This document shows, in pieces, positions 1 to 12,335 of a DNA stretch of 64,000 bases. How positions within the stretch are numbered: position 1 is the stretch's first letter; every line of letters begins with the position of its first letter. This stretch comes from Mesodorylaimus sp. YZB2_4 (Eukaryota > Nematoda > Enoplea > Dorylaimida > Dorylaimidae): positions 44,922-108,921 of the forward strand of contig JASANH010001140.1 in assembly GCA_030248295.1 (NCBI GenBank), given 5' to 3'. The notes under the pieces are model-generated. The model was not told the origin of the DNA, did not search any database, and saw only the letters and a list, made by a program, of their open reading frames with translations. The position numbers were made by a program, and so were the translations under genes.

Positions 1-215
1 TGTCCTCGCCTCTTTCCGTACAGGATTATCGAAAAAAGGCTGTATCACATGTAACTGGCTCTGTTTAACGGAATGTCCTGACTTCATCCTTCATAATATT
101 TTTATTATGAGGAGGAGCAAAAATATATTTTGTTTCAGAAAAAATCATTAGCATTATTAGCATGATGATTAAAAATATTTTTTCTCCTAGAGAAGCTAAT
201 TAGCGCACATTCAAA

Positions 216-938
216 TTACTTGATAAGCTTAAAACAAATCAAAATATGCATGAACACGTAAGGGCTCACCTTGTTCAAAGTGGAGGCCGATTTTTGCTTA
301 CAGATAACATTCAGATTAGCAAACAGCTCTTGCTTGCTAGCACTAACAGTACGCCATATGCCTGTGCGTGGCAAAAGAAGCGTTATAACATCTTTGTCAC
401 CACGCAGCTGTGGCCACCAGACTGTTGGTGTATATTTTTCAGCATTAGTGCCATCGTCCCATTTGACAATTTTTGGCTTTGTTTCATTCAAATTTTTTTT
501 TGTCCTATCTGACAGTTGCTCATCTGGTAGTTGGGCCTGAAACATAAAAAAATTCAAAACCCGAAACTCCTTCTGTAATTAAAAGTGACAGCAACACCAA
601 AGTCATACCTCAATACCCAATACCACAAATCCGCCCACCTTCCGCAGGAATTTGTTTTCAGTTTCACTTTCAACTGAGGGGAGGGTTGCGAAAAACTCTG
701 CGCAAACTTTTCTTGCTTCGTCAATCGAGAAGCGAGCGGATTCTGGTGAAAAAACTACAGTTTGTTGTTTGATATCTTGAACTTGGAAGTAGCAAACAGT
801 GGCTGTGTACGACAAAATCTTCTCAACACGACTTGCCAGCTCCGGGTAATTATGTGCTCCTTCACCACTGCACCAGTTCAGGCAGTCGCTATTCGATAAT
901 ATATTCAGAAAAACGAATATTGTTCTGATGGTCATCAT
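216..938 (-). CDS. Secreted C-type-lectin-like protein, gene 1 (two exons, possibly a third)
   Basis: Exon 1 runs from the tandem ATG at 938 to 609 and ends at a GAG|GTATGA donor. Exon 2 begins at 536 after a TTTCAG acceptor, and the joined frame is phase 0. The N-terminus (MMTIRTIFVFLNIL...) looks like a signal peptide, followed by an NWC motif, a VCYF Cys and a KVCAEF Cys. ATLPSVESETEN then matches the C-type lectin fold pattern, with a VVLGIE core strand, KWDDGT and a terminal ICKQ Cys. A longer open start at 1025 exists, but the signal peptide and the paralog at 49.65 kb favour 938. The end is unsure: a good donor (AAG|GTGAGC, 269) could lead to a further exon, or the frame may simply read to the stop at 216. 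Expected role is an extracellular lectin-like protein. I see no clear EPN/QPD sugar-binding motif, so carbohydrate binding is unproven. Confidence 0.72.
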
Positions 939-3900
939 CGCCTGTTTGTTTTTTCGACGCTCTCTCGACTGAAAAAGCTTCAAAGTCAGACTAAATGATG
1001 AAGTGACAAGGAAAAGGCAGTTCATTCTTTTTACTTTTCATGTGGCTGTGAAAAACTGATTTTTGTGGAAAAAACTATGATAAGGTGGAAATTTCAACAT
1101 TACTGGTGACCCGATAGTGAGGTTAGAGTGTGTGTGTGTAAAATTCAGAGCTGACCCAATGATAAAATCCCATAATAAAATCAGCAATGAGTTTTCACAC
1201 AAAATTGTCCACTGTTATAAACTCGAAACCTGAATCAGCAACACTTTTGTCCACTGAAGTGCGAGCATGCAATGATCAGCATTAAACTCCCACTTAACGC
1301 TGAGAAGTGTGAATTCAGTGAGTTAAAATGCTTTAGAAAAATGCTTCTACTTGCCGCGCAGCTTCTGTATGCGCTCCTATGTTCTTTGTTCTGTCTATTA
1401 GAGTCTTAAAAAGGTTAAAAATTTTTCAGTAACGTTTCATCGTAAGTGGTAGTAAGACCCCTCAATGATGAGTTGATGATGCCAGGGTGTGTCTGTATGC
1501 TCATACGACTACTTAACACTGTGTGAGTTAAAAAAAGAGACATTAACTGGCGACATCGATTGAGGCGGAGCTGGAAAATCTGAACACTCTCAAGCTCTTT
1601 TCTATGAAGCTTCAGGCTATCCGAGATGGAAAAAATTTTTTTACACACTTTGAAAGGCAGCAAGAATTATGGATTTTCCTAAATTTATCTCTCGATAACA
1701 GTGATTATTCTGATGATTCAAAAGAATTTTGCTTCTGGCACAATATGTTATCTAGTTATTATGAAACTCATGCCTGTTTAATTGTTGTTTTTTGTCTTAT
1801 TCCCTGTTAATCGCTCTCATAATGTTGCTTTTCCCTGGACAGGACCTAAGGTCTGTGGATGGCGCAGGATATAATGCGAAGTGGCGCAATCGCTAATGAT
1901 CGTTGGCCGCATCGACTTATAAGTCTGTGTAGTGATCTAATAAAGTTTTTTCATTCTCAGCGAGTAATAAGAATCCGAGGAGTGGGGAACGAAGTAATTC
2001 CTTAGAAATTTTTTACCGATGTTACAAACTCTAAGTGTGTAGCCCCCCATTGCCTCGAGCGCATGTTCATGTCTCAAATCTAACTACCCAATAGCAAGCG
2101 CTTTTTATGCAGCCAGCGCAGCCATACTGATTTATTGTTGTGAAGTTTCAAACTTCCAGATACCATTTCGACAGCTCATTTTGAGGTGGCCATCCACTGT
2201 CCATTACTATCAAGTATTCACATGGGGCTGGCTCTGGTAGGATATTGTATGGGTTGCGCTCTTTGATGTCGATTTAATACATCGTTGCAACGAGGCTATA
2301 TGTTTATGCATACTTCGAAAGCGCCCAATCACAATTTACCCAGGTGGTCTAATGAGTTCAATCTTGAGTATTAAGACTGCTAGAATCTGAACTCCCTTTC
2401 GACGTTCCTACAGTCCAGAATAATAATTAGTTTTGCAAAGGCATGAGCAGTCCCACGTCTGTCGGCAACGACATCGAGTCTACGCCGGGCACTGATACTG
2501 GCTTTCGAGCATGGACATTTTGACACAAATATTGTTAATAAAGCAGCATCTGCTACAGTTTCCTCACTGGGAGCCTGATAATTATCGAGCGGTTGGTTGA
2601 ATTGCAGCAAGAATTGGTGAGTTAGTTTTCTGCTTAGGCTTACGCGCAAGCTTAGGCTGTGGCCTGGCTAAAAATGACCTATCATGTAACTAATAAAGCG
2701 CTTCTGATGCCAGTTATTCAATCTCTTAACAAACGAAATGTTGTCTCAGAAACCGCACACCAGACACTCCGACCTATCTAAAAAAAAGGAGTACATTTCA
2801 GACATTGGAGAGCGTGAGCGAGGCTCGAATTTTTTGGCGCGCTTCTCGGGGAGTGTCGATGCCAATAAAAAGGGTGCCGAAATGTAGTTTCTTTCACACT
2901 GATTCTCATGTTTTTTGTTTTCTCAATAATTCACAATTAGGGAGAGAATTGTTACGGGCTTATAAAATTTCATTTAGAGCTGAATCTACAAGGTTGTCTG
3001 ATACGTTCGCAATACTTGCCCCATAGACTTGAACGCTGAAGCATTTCATTGAACGAATGTTCCCGCTCATGGTTTGTGTTGCCTACTGGGCTGAAAACCC
3101 TTTTAAAAGTTTTTTTTGCAGACTTTGGCAAAAATTTCTCATCGCAGTGTTAAGACCTATTCAGCCAGTGATCGGCCAGTTTCACTATGAAAAAAAAAGG
3201 GTTCATGATTCACAGGCGTATGCCGGCTCATGCCATTCTCACTCATCTAACTGACATTCCCACAACAAGCGTGCTCAATTCAAGGTTTCGCTGTGCTTCT
3301 TTCAATTCTCAATTGTCGTCCCAAAAAATTTTTAAACTATTTTCTGTCCTTTGTATCGTGCGTTCTGCAAATCGTAGTTGTCCAATTGAGATTCTTAAGA
3401 TTGCTGTAAAAAAAAAGTAGGGGAGCTGTTGGAAAAAAGACAATTCTGCGTGTGTGCAGCAATAAGAATTGCTCCAATCAGACATACAAAGCATTTCACA
3501 GCCTTTCAGACTAGGGTTAAAAGCCTATCAACATCAGGTGGATTTTCATAATATCTGTGTCCCCATTAAAAATGTACGGCAAAAAAACTGTAATCAGCAA
3601 TCGCAGTTTTTATCGCTCAAACAAATTATTCAAAACAAAAATTTTGCTAATGAATCCCTTAATTGGCACAATTTAACTTTATCAAGCGAAAAGCACAGTC
3701 ATTATTAGCAACGTCTTAGCCCTAAGTCCGCAGCAAAAATCGTTGGGGAAAAAATGATAATGTAATTAAGCAAGGGTTAATGGACTTCCAAAAAATTGAT
3801 GATTTATCAAGTTTTGTAAATGGTTTTTTTGAGTTTTCGAGCGAACATCCTAATTTTTAAAGTTTACCCAGCATTATGGTGATATCTTATCTGCAGCCCC

Positions 3901-6819
3901 CACTTGCTTGACGCCTAACAAAATGCATTGACCTCAATTAGAAAAACAACCTTGATTCTTTGCCTTGAATAAAGCTTCTTCGATTGCATTGACTGCGGAT
4001 AATTGAAAACCACCTTTACTCGTTTTAGGATTGAGAAAAGGCCTTCTATCCTTCAGTTCCGACAGCCCACCCAACGTCGATCCATCCTCATACGGTTAAA
4101 GAAGGACCAAAAAAGAAATGATGTCGTGGTATTGTACACCATAAATTGTTGCAGGAAAAAAGGCCGGGGCTTTTGTAAAGTTTTATCGACCTATACTCGT
4201 AGCATCAGGGATCAAGCCAGCGGATTCAAATCGTATTCTGATAAAAACATAAGACATTAGTCAGGCCCCGAGCTACAGCCTTGGATTAGAAATTGCTCAA
4301 TAGTCCGAGTCTACTGATAACGGTTCAAGATATCCATTACAGTCCGAGTCAGCTGATACCGATTTGGAAAATTCATCACTCTCAATGTCGTGAGATTGCG
4401 AGGAGAGATTCATTCCATGCCACTCTTGCTTTAGCATCTACTTTATATTCAAAACAACAAGTGGCTTACTTTTTAGGTCGTCATCTGTTCAACTGTTGTC
4501 ATAACGGAGACTTGTTGCAGCTAACTTTCACTGCTCGATCTTCATGCTAGCAAGCAAGCATGCTTCCCTTGAGGGCGTCGATAAGGGAGCTACAATGATA
4601 ACCGCCTTTTTCTTTCCTCTCTAGAGAAAATCATATTATTTTTCGACTCAATAATCTTTCTTATGTCTTCTCGCGGAGCAAACTGACTCCCACATGCTTA
4701 TTCAAGCACACTTCCTGCTTTCAATTAGAAAAATATATGTTTACAATTGCCACCGACTGAACACTGGCAAGTTGCCCAATTTTTGTATGTTCTAAGTGAT
4801 GGTGATCACAGTTTGGTGCAATCCGGTAATTAGCGTGGGGAAAATGTTGAACGGTCTGAATGCTGCAACGGACATAGCTGGCGGGCTTCTACGTGGATCC
4901 CTAATGAACGTTTGAAAAGAATGGGATTTGTCATTCTGATCTGAGCGGTCGTTCTGTGCAGTTTTGCTACACATAATATCATACTAGTCGCTTTTGGCCT
5001 TACCACGTTTACTGAAGTCATACAGGTGAACTCGAGGTAAAATAACCTAACTCGACCCAAATAGAATCCTGGATTATCTTGCTTCTGGTTGTCATTATTC
5101 AGTTCTTATTCACTTACGTGGATTGGAGCAGAGTTAGTCAATATTACACAATTGCGTATGAATGCAAGATCATACTAGTTGTCGTCGATTTCAAAGCATT
5201 TAGCGCGGTAACTAGCGAAAGCTCAAACGGAGGGCTTTTTAGGATATGGTAGAACGCAATTGAAGTGGACATCTCAATCTACGATGTGGACACTACCAAT
5301 AAAAAAAGCATAAAACAATGCGGGAAACTACGCAGTTTTCTCAGGTATAATGGGCAATACAAAACCGGCATTTCCAAGCAACGTCACAACTTCTAGGATC
5401 GTTGTAGATACTGGGATTTCAAAAACATCATCTTGATAAATATCTTGCAGCATTTCTTTTTATAGTAGTTCTGTTCCCTGCTTCAGTGATGAGCAACAAT
5501 AGGGTGCTCCAAAGTGCTGCAAAGCTTCTGCCCCAGTGCAGCACTATAAAAACTCTGTGCCCTATGGCTAAGGCTTTGGCTCGGGGTGAATTTAGTGAGG
5601 CATCTCTCAGTGCATTGACAAAGATGGCTCGTTAGCCAGCTTTAAATCGAGCCGCATCATCAACCATATGGTCGTGCCATTATAACACTTTTGTAGCATC
5701 CCAGTGTATTTAAGATGCAGTAGGCTACTTTGTTAAAGCAGTACAGAACACGCGCAGCCCCCAATAGCTACGCCGTTCCTGCGATTTATTCGGATTGATA
5801 AGATCACCTCCCACACGGTTTGCTTATACTGTATAGTGTGTGTGCACTTGCGACATGCAGCTCCTGTTTCACATTCAAACTACTATTTAGTGAGCCTTAT
5901 CACAAAAATCAACGTATGCCTTTTTTTGTGGAACGATCACGCACGAACGAGAAAAATATAAGAGGGGAGAAACGGCCTGCAACAAATCATAATTTCTTGG
6001 TTTCACCAAAAACTGAGTCACATTTCAAGCAGTCTGCGATAATTTTATTGAAAGGAACGAGAGCGTAATGCAGTTTTCGGATCGCGAAATTGCATATGAG
6101 CTGAAGATCATCGGTCAAACTTTGTGTGAATCTAGAACCTATAGCACTGGAAATTATCGAAATTTTTTCATTTGAGTTTGACATAAACATCGAAACATTA
6201 AAATGGAGTAGAGGCTTTGAAAAATTGAAAGAGTCAAAATTTGACATTGAAACATTGGAACATCAGAGTGAAGTTGGGCATTCATCTTAACACAATGGAT
6301 GAAAAAGCCTTAGCAGTTATTAACAGTATTGAGTCTCATGAACTTACTCGTTCAGGCTTCCAGCTTGTCGACTCTGCAAAAATATTTTCAGAATCTTCTG
6401 TTATCGTAGGTTGCCCACTCACTGACAGATAGCAGCTATGCTGCAACTAAATCACCTACGGAGAAACATTCTGTTGATAGTTTATATATCGTTACAATGC
6501 AACAACCTATGCCACGTATGGCTGCATTTTTGTCCTTGCATTCCATGCACATTTTTTTAACGTATTGCTATGGTCGAATTCGGTTACAACACCGGCAAAA
6601 TTTAAATTCAGAGGCCGCGAGATAGTCTCAGCAATTACTATCGGTGCTGCATGATTGATCATCTCGCCTCACTTATCAGGCGTTTTAAAGCTTAACTCAG
6701 TAAAAAAAGACTAGAATTCATTGAAAGCATGTTAGGTCATAGCAAGGAATGTCATTTAAGTCAAAGTTTTGCATGTGATTAAAACCCTGCAATCCGACTA
6801 GAATGCATCTGGGTTACTT
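939..6819. other. No gene recognised
   Basis: This AT-rich stretch contains only short open frames without recognisable domains or a consistent exon series. A frame at 4003-4260 was considered as a GIY-YIG-like remnant and set aside. A TG microsatellite lies near 1130. I see no large repeat shared with the rest of the window here, which separates it from most of the sequence to the right. Confidence 0.5.
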
Positions 6820-6824
6820 ATGTC

Positions 6825-8128
6825 ATCAGACATCAGGAAAGCATTTGACACACTATCTTGGGACTGTATGGTTAGTTCATTCTTGCACTCGATTTTTTGT
6901 CAACTGCGTTGAAGGCGCATCCAGAGGTTCATGGGATCACCATTAGCGGCCATCACTACATCCGTGGAGTAGCCACTCCACTGATGACACAGACCTGTTT
7001 CTACAAGACACCCAATCAGCCAATGCTGCCCTAAGTGTATTAGATAAGTTCAGCGAGGTGTCAGGACTCAAGCTCCATAGAGGAAAGACGAAATGTCTAG
7101 GGTTGGGAACCCAAGGTCAGGATATCGAGCCACCAAATAGAATTGAAATGACCGATAAGATAAAAATCCTAGGCAGAACATACTCACGCGATTATAGAAG
7201 ATGTTAAAAGCAAATTTTGAAGATAAACTGTCTGTCCCATCGAAGGAAACAGACGATTGGAACAAACGTCACTTAACCCTGTTCGGGAAAATACTGATAT
7301 GGAACCAGCTGCTGGGCTCTCATGTAACCTACTCCTTAATGAATTTACCAGTGCCCGATTTAGTCTTGGAAAAGCTGACAAAGCTCTTTCGAAACACCAT
7401 CTGGGGCCTGAAAGTCAGACACAATATACAAATGCAACCGATTCGCGCTAGAGGTGCTAAATCCCCAGATATCCAAACTACAATGGTCAGCCTCCGACTG
7501 TCATGGATGAGACGGCTAATACGAGATCCCGATGCAGCATAGACAAAAATCGGGTTTCAGGAAGTATCCAAGGTGGGCGGTATCCGATCTCTACTTCAGT
7601 GCAGCTTTGACACTAAAAGACTGGGTATCAGCCTATCGCCTTTTCATGAGAGCATCCTGAACGTATACTGCTGGACGCGCCACTCGCCTATAAAAGAGTT
7701 AATCTCACCGGAAGCCTTGTCTGCTCAACTTGTGTGTAACAATCAATACATCCTGATCCTGACTAACTGAGTTAAGTCTACCAAACTAAAGCAGGATATT
7801 TCAGTTTAAAAACTTGCATCGAATCTTGGCGGCACTGTCCAATCTGCATAAATATGGACTCCGGGAGAGCAGTGAGTGTTACGCATGGGGGTCCGATGCT
7901 CATAAAATCGAGCAAATGTTAATAACGTGCCCGCGTTCGATGATTGTTTGGTCAGACATCATGTCTCAATTCGAACGCCAAGAAGACGTGTCTGTGGTAT
8001 GGACACTAAAGCACCTTTTGAAGCACCCTTCAAAGCACCATTCGGGCTATAAAAAGCTGGTTTCAGCATGTTCCTCAGGGAATTGCTCCTTGATTAGTGG
8101 CACGTTTCTCAAGCCCGTGGTGGATTAG
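6825..8128 (+). pseudogene. Decayed non-LTR retrotransposon (LINE) reverse transcriptase fragment
   Basis: Translation in shifting frames gives, in order, SSDIRKAFDTLSWDC (finger/palm 'D-x-KAFD' motif), TDDTDLFLQDTQSA (the ADD-type catalytic box with A changed), FSEVSGLKLHRGKTKCLG and IEMTDKIKILG. Next comes a thumb-like part, RHLTLFGKILIWNQLL at about 7280. A Cys/His tail follows near 7870 (CYAWGSDAHKIEQMLITC), whose second Cys is lost. These are hallmarks of L1/CR1-type LINE ORF2. At least three frameshifts and several stops interrupt it, and there is no endonuclease domain, so this is a 5'-truncated dead copy. The clade cannot be set by eye. Confidence 0.7.
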
Positions 8129-8334
8129 AAAAATTCAGAGCCATATGGAAATCTTACATGTGATAATTTACACTCCTTATTTAGATATGTGATACGATGC
8201 CGGTGTACTCTGTTATAACCTTTTTCCCTTATATACATATATATCAAAAAAAGCGAGGTGCTGGCAAAGACTGTCTTTTAAGTCAGGATGCCTGAGAAAA
8301 ATAAGATAGACAAAATAGTATATATATCGTAACT

Positions 8335-10423
8335 CTGCTGTTGCTCGTGAGTAATCTCATGGATTCTGTAAGCACCATAATGGCATCAGTGAAACTATCA
8401 TTTTTTGTACTTTAAGGTCTGTGAAAACAGTTAAAAGAGAATAAAAACAACTTGGAATAGCTTATTTAAGTTAGGGTGTGGCGAAGATAAATTTTTAACT
8501 CGAAAAATCTTTCCTAAATTCGGGCGTTTAAGGTTTTTGTTGATGGGTGATTTGCGAGAAAGATTCTAGATTATTAAAAACCGGGGCAAAATCCTGCATG
8601 ACATGACTTTGCGGATAAACCAAGAGCCAATAAACACGCAAATATTTTTTTTCGCGAACATAACCCAGCTTGCTTACAATAAGAGATATCAAATGGTCAA
8701 AAAATGGCAAAAAATTCATTGTTAGTGTGCGACATAGGCTTTCTTATGTTAAACCTATTCCTGAGATCGGATGACAAATGCGCTTGAGACCCGTAGAAAC
8801 GCAAATTTGAAATTTAAGAACTAAATATCCCATTTTTCCAGTGGATTGGAAGGATTTTTAGAACATAGCTTCTGATAAGATAAAGATAAAGATGAAGATA
8901 AATTGAAGATAAATTAAGTGAAAATTAATTAAGATTACTTGAGATGAAGTTCCATAACAATCTGATTCGACTTCGTGCAAAAATTTTCAAAAACAAATTT
9001 GAGTCAGAAATTTATATGTCAGCCTATCGACCACGAATAAGCTCGGGTCAGCCGTTGTTCAAATGCGCCTTATTTTGCTCAAATTCCACCCTTGGCGTTC
9101 AGAGTGGCGAGGAAGTTAAAAAAGCTGTTTCACAACCACGCGCATGAAAAACAAATTTTTAAACAGTCTGCGGCTGTCTCACCTGGAACCAGCCACTGTC
9201 CAGAAAAACCTTAATTGGGAGTATCACCTACACGGTACAACGATTTGAGACTGGTGTATCGGAGCAGGTCTGGCCTTATCTTGAAAACCCCGCTGCAAAC
9301 GAAGCCAAATGTTAGAAAAAAGTGGAACAATGCAATCGACTAATATCCTGCGATCACATTTGCAAAATCAGTATCAAACCCTTCCGCCCCCCAGCCCCTC
9401 AAAACTGGCACCATCGTAAGATCGACATTGGATCTATGGGCGAAAAACTAACTCGTTGGCGTTGGGGCTCTAGATTATGATTGTAAGGAAATATGTCCTA
9501 AAATGCAAATTTAATGTTAGTGATTGATTTTAAACTTCAGTTGAATGCGTTGTTTTAGGTTTTTCCCTGTAAAATCCTCCCAGGGCTTCCTTGAATCTCC
9601 CGAAACAGTGAGAGCCTCTCTTTATCAGCGATGTAGTAATCTGAGGGGCCACCTATAAATCTCTTTAACAAAAAATTTTTTTCCGATTTTTTCCTCCTTG
9701 ACTGCATTTTGATCTCTGTTCGCTAACCTTTTCTAAAAAAAATTGACCTTTCCAGCCATACCACCCTTCTGAATTATGTTTTTGTAAATTTGTCATATTA
9801 TGTTTTATCGATGCTTGACATTGTGCTTTCATTTCGAAACTATCTCCCAGCTCCATGGAGCAATTTTCTTCCTAGCATTTTTGTTGTGAGCCCCTAGGAC
9901 CTATGCTGGAAACTTTTTCTAGATTTTTTTCTAAAAATTTCGAGGTTACGACTTTGTTGACCTAGTTTTTTAGAAGCTTGCAATTATGATGGCTAGCGAG
10001 CGGTCCTAATATCAGGTGACTATGAATAGATTGGGCTTCCAGAGCCGATCCTGATCATGATATTGCGGCATCGGGTTTTTGCTAATACTCATGATATGCA
10101 CAAGTTTGCTGGGTAGGGCGAGTAACCCACCTTCATCAGCTAGGCCTCCGCCTCAAACTTTTTTTCACATTGTATGTCGTTCTGAATAGAAATAAGGTCT
10201 GATTAACCCGACATTGCGTTATTGCTTATTACTAGTTAAAAAAACCTCGCTAACTGGTTTTTTGAAACAGTTTTTCAATTCTTTACCCCTTGGGTGGGGG
10301 CTCATAAATTAAAAGTTGCGTTATGGCGCCGAAAGCCATATGTCAAAAAACAGCGAAAAGCTCCTAGGCTGCCGCCGCTTTAAAGAATGGATTTCAGGCC
10401 TTCCAGTCAGGCTTTCGGGCGAG
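8335..10423 (+). repeat. Unnamed repeat family R3, copy a, first part
   Basis: This block matches, by eye, the minus strand of 45478-47905 and parts of 35160-36395, 61330-62982 and 62983-63773. Shared landmarks are GCTCGTGAGNNATC at the 5' side, GTGGCGAAGATNAATTT, GGTGATTTGCG, CTGCGGCTGTCTCAC and CGATCCTGATC. It stops at an LTR retrotransposon insertion at 10424 and resumes at 12336. The family is roughly 3 kb long and I cannot assign it to a known class. I see no terminal inverted repeats or LTRs belonging to it. Confidence 0.75.
8874..8919 (+). repeat. GATAAA-type microsatellite
   Basis: An imperfect run of GATAAA/GATGAA/GATAAATT units lies inside R3 copy a. The matching position in the other R3 copies lacks it, so it expanded locally. 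Confidence 0.8.
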
Positions 10424-10969
10424 TGTATCAAGGCTATTCGAAGTCAAACTTTGTCGCGCAATTTTCCATTGACAATCACTTTTTATGACAAGCACGGTAA
10501 AAGGCCATAATCACAAATGGATGAATCATCGCCCATTAGAATGGACCCAGTTTGTCGTGTATGACTAGGTGTGCACGGGTAATATGTTCTGGATCGTGGG
10601 CCAGGCCCTGTGTTGTAGCCTGTTTTGCATTGTGTCATTTTATTCCATATCATTGAGCCAGACCAGTTCCCGGTGTGCATATTTGTTCTGATAGACTAGT
10701 TCTCACCAGTCACGTGTATTAGGAAACGTATAATTAGGCGCCTGTTCATGTATTAGTTAGCCTGTGAGAGTGTTAATTTCACGCCTCGTCATCGAGTTAA
10801 GAAGCCTCGTAGTTTCGTTATTCATAATCGATCGTTTGGTCAATGGCCCGTCTTCCTGGCGCTCCGCGCAACAATCGATTCTCGCCCTATCGCCCATGGA
10901 CTTTGGGTAAGCATCATTGAGTGTGGTGCGGTTAGGTTTGTAGGTCACAACCCAGCCAACTTTATCACA
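10424..10969 (+). repeat. 5' LTR of the deleted element
   Basis: The segment is bounded by TGTATC and TATCACA. Bases 10424-10757 align with 24823-25156, and bases 10763-10969 align with 12129-12335. A TATA-like TATAATTAG sits at 10729. Confidence 0.7.
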
Positions 10970-10972
10970 TTT

Positions 10973-10990
10973 TGGGGGGCCGCTCAGGTC
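10973..10990 (+). promoter_or_regulatory. Primer-binding-like site
   Basis: TGGGGGGCCGCTCAGG begins three bases after the LTR end and starts with TGG, as expected for the complement of a tRNA 3' CCA end. The priming tRNA is not identified. Confidence 0.5.
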
Positions 10991-11054
10991 TTACCCAGGG
11001 TAGTATACTCAGCTTCTAACCATTAAGTGCGAGTCCCAGGAGACCACTCAGTTA

Positions 11055-11206
11055 CGATCGCAGGTGATCGATTATTGCAATCGCAGGTGGTTGCCGATAC
11101 TCGCAGGGGGTTATTAATTATTGCAATCGCAGGTGGTTGCCGATAATCGCAGGAGGTTATCTTTTGATCGCAAATGATCAATATCGCAATCGCAAGAAAT
11201 AGCTGG
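11055..11206 (+). repeat. Imperfect ATCGCAGG leader repeats
   Basis: About seven units of 20-25 bp carry the core ATCGCAGGNGGTT (later copies degrade to ATCGCAAATGAT). They lie between the primer-binding-like site and gag. A further copy, AATCGCAGGAGATTGC, is at 11268. Confidence 0.75.
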
Positions 11207-11328
11207 TCAGTGTAAATCATAGCTGAGCGTATCCTTAATTTTTTTTCTCTCGCGTTCAGTCGTTCGCAATCGCAGGAGATTGCAAGTCATAAATAAATGG
11301 AGGTGTTAGTATTATCTAATTCTTGACC

Positions 11329-11634
11329 ATGGCACAAGCAGCAATTGAAGCAATGATAGCTGTAATGGCTACCATGCACCAGCCGTTCTATCGTATTTAG
11401 GAGAACAGTCCATTGACTGGAGAACTCACGCAGGACATCACGAAATGGTTTGATTAGTTTGAGTACCTTGCCAGTTTGGTAGCTGGTATCACTGATGCAA
11501 ATCGGCTAAATGAGCTCGAAAAGTCATTAAAAGACAGGGCATTGGACGTGTTCACAAACGCAGCCGCAGCGCGCGTGGTCACGTATGCACAAGTCGAGGA
11601 ATTCTTGCAAACTAACTTGGTTTTTCCGCACTGA
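11329..11634 (+). pseudogene. gag N-terminal fragment
   Basis: The ATG in a good context (GACCATGG) opens a frame of 101 codons with two internal TAG codons, after FYRI and KWFD. The readable parts ITKWFD.FEYLASL, ANRLNELEKSLKDRALDVF and ARVVTYAQVEEFLQ have the spacing of a gypsy-type capsid N-terminus. Gag-like sequence seems to continue in other frames to about 12118. It is the only gag N-terminus preserved for this family in the window. Confidence 0.6.
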
Positions 11635-12128
11635 ATTGCAATATGGCGTCATCGCTCGCTCGCTCGCTTGACAAGCTCATCGTATAATCATGCCAAATGT
11701 CATGTCGAGATCTTCCCAGTTTCTCAGCAAGCTATTTAGAATGAGCTTGCCGAGAATTTGAAGAATTATAAATACTGGCAATGCAGTCCCAATGCGAAAA
11801 GGCTATTCGAAGAGAGCAGTCGGACTCCATTAAAAACAATTTCTCCAACATCAATTCACCTGCCGCATTTTGGTTGTCAGCATTCAAGCGGTTTTCCCCT
11901 GGGAATCGCAAAATTCCCGCATTGGTCACCAGTGCCTTCTTCACTTTGCGATGGCGATCAAGCCATTGCTTCGACTTAAAATTTTGTCAAAAAGTTCATT
12001 AGGTTAACCACGGCCCTATCCAGCTACGTGCACCCAATCTCGATGATTTTTTTAATCAAACAGTTTTTGAGAGCTCAATATTAGCTGAAATACGTCGCCT
12101 TCAATTGCGCAAAGATCCTTAGTCAGCG

Positions 12129-12335
12129 TGTGAGAGTGTTCTTCTCACGCCTCGTCGTTGAGTGAAGAAGCCTCGTAGTTTCGTTATTCTTGATCAATCG
12201 TTTGGTCAATGGCTCGTCTTCCTGGCGCTCAGCGCAACAATCGATTCTCGCCCTATAGCCCAATGACTTTGGGTGGGCATCACTCAGTGTTGTGTGGTTA
12301 GGTCTGTAGGTCAAAACTAAGCCAACTTCATCACA
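12129..12335 (+). repeat. Truncated 3' LTR of the deleted element
   Basis: This 207-bp segment, TGTGAGAG to CATCACA, matches the last 207 bp of the 5' LTR. Only the 3' part of the LTR survives, because a deletion joins gag-like sequence directly to it. Confidence 0.75.

Larger units (their letters stand above)
10424..12335 (+). mobile_element. Internally deleted LTR retrotransposon inserted in R3
   Basis: The element starts TGTATCAAGG and ends CATCACA. Left flank CGAG and right flank CAAG form a probable 4-bp target duplication with one mismatch. The uninterrupted R3 copy near 62770 (GGCAAGTAAGG) shows the empty site. It has a full 5' LTR (10424-10969), a primer-binding-like site, a repeat-rich leader and a gag start. 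A deletion then removes the rest of the element, including the first part of the 3' LTR. Its LTR 5' half matches the LTR at 24823, so it belongs to the gypsy-like family seen further right. Confidence 0.75.

Noticed and set aside
1810-1960. LINE tail resemblance (CGWRRI)
   Set aside because: Too short and interrupted to support.
4003-4260. Frame with KRNDVVVLYTINC, considered as a GIY-YIG or Penelope-like remnant
   Set aside because: Only a handful of residues fit; the downstream YIGxTxR part and the rest of a Penelope element are missing.
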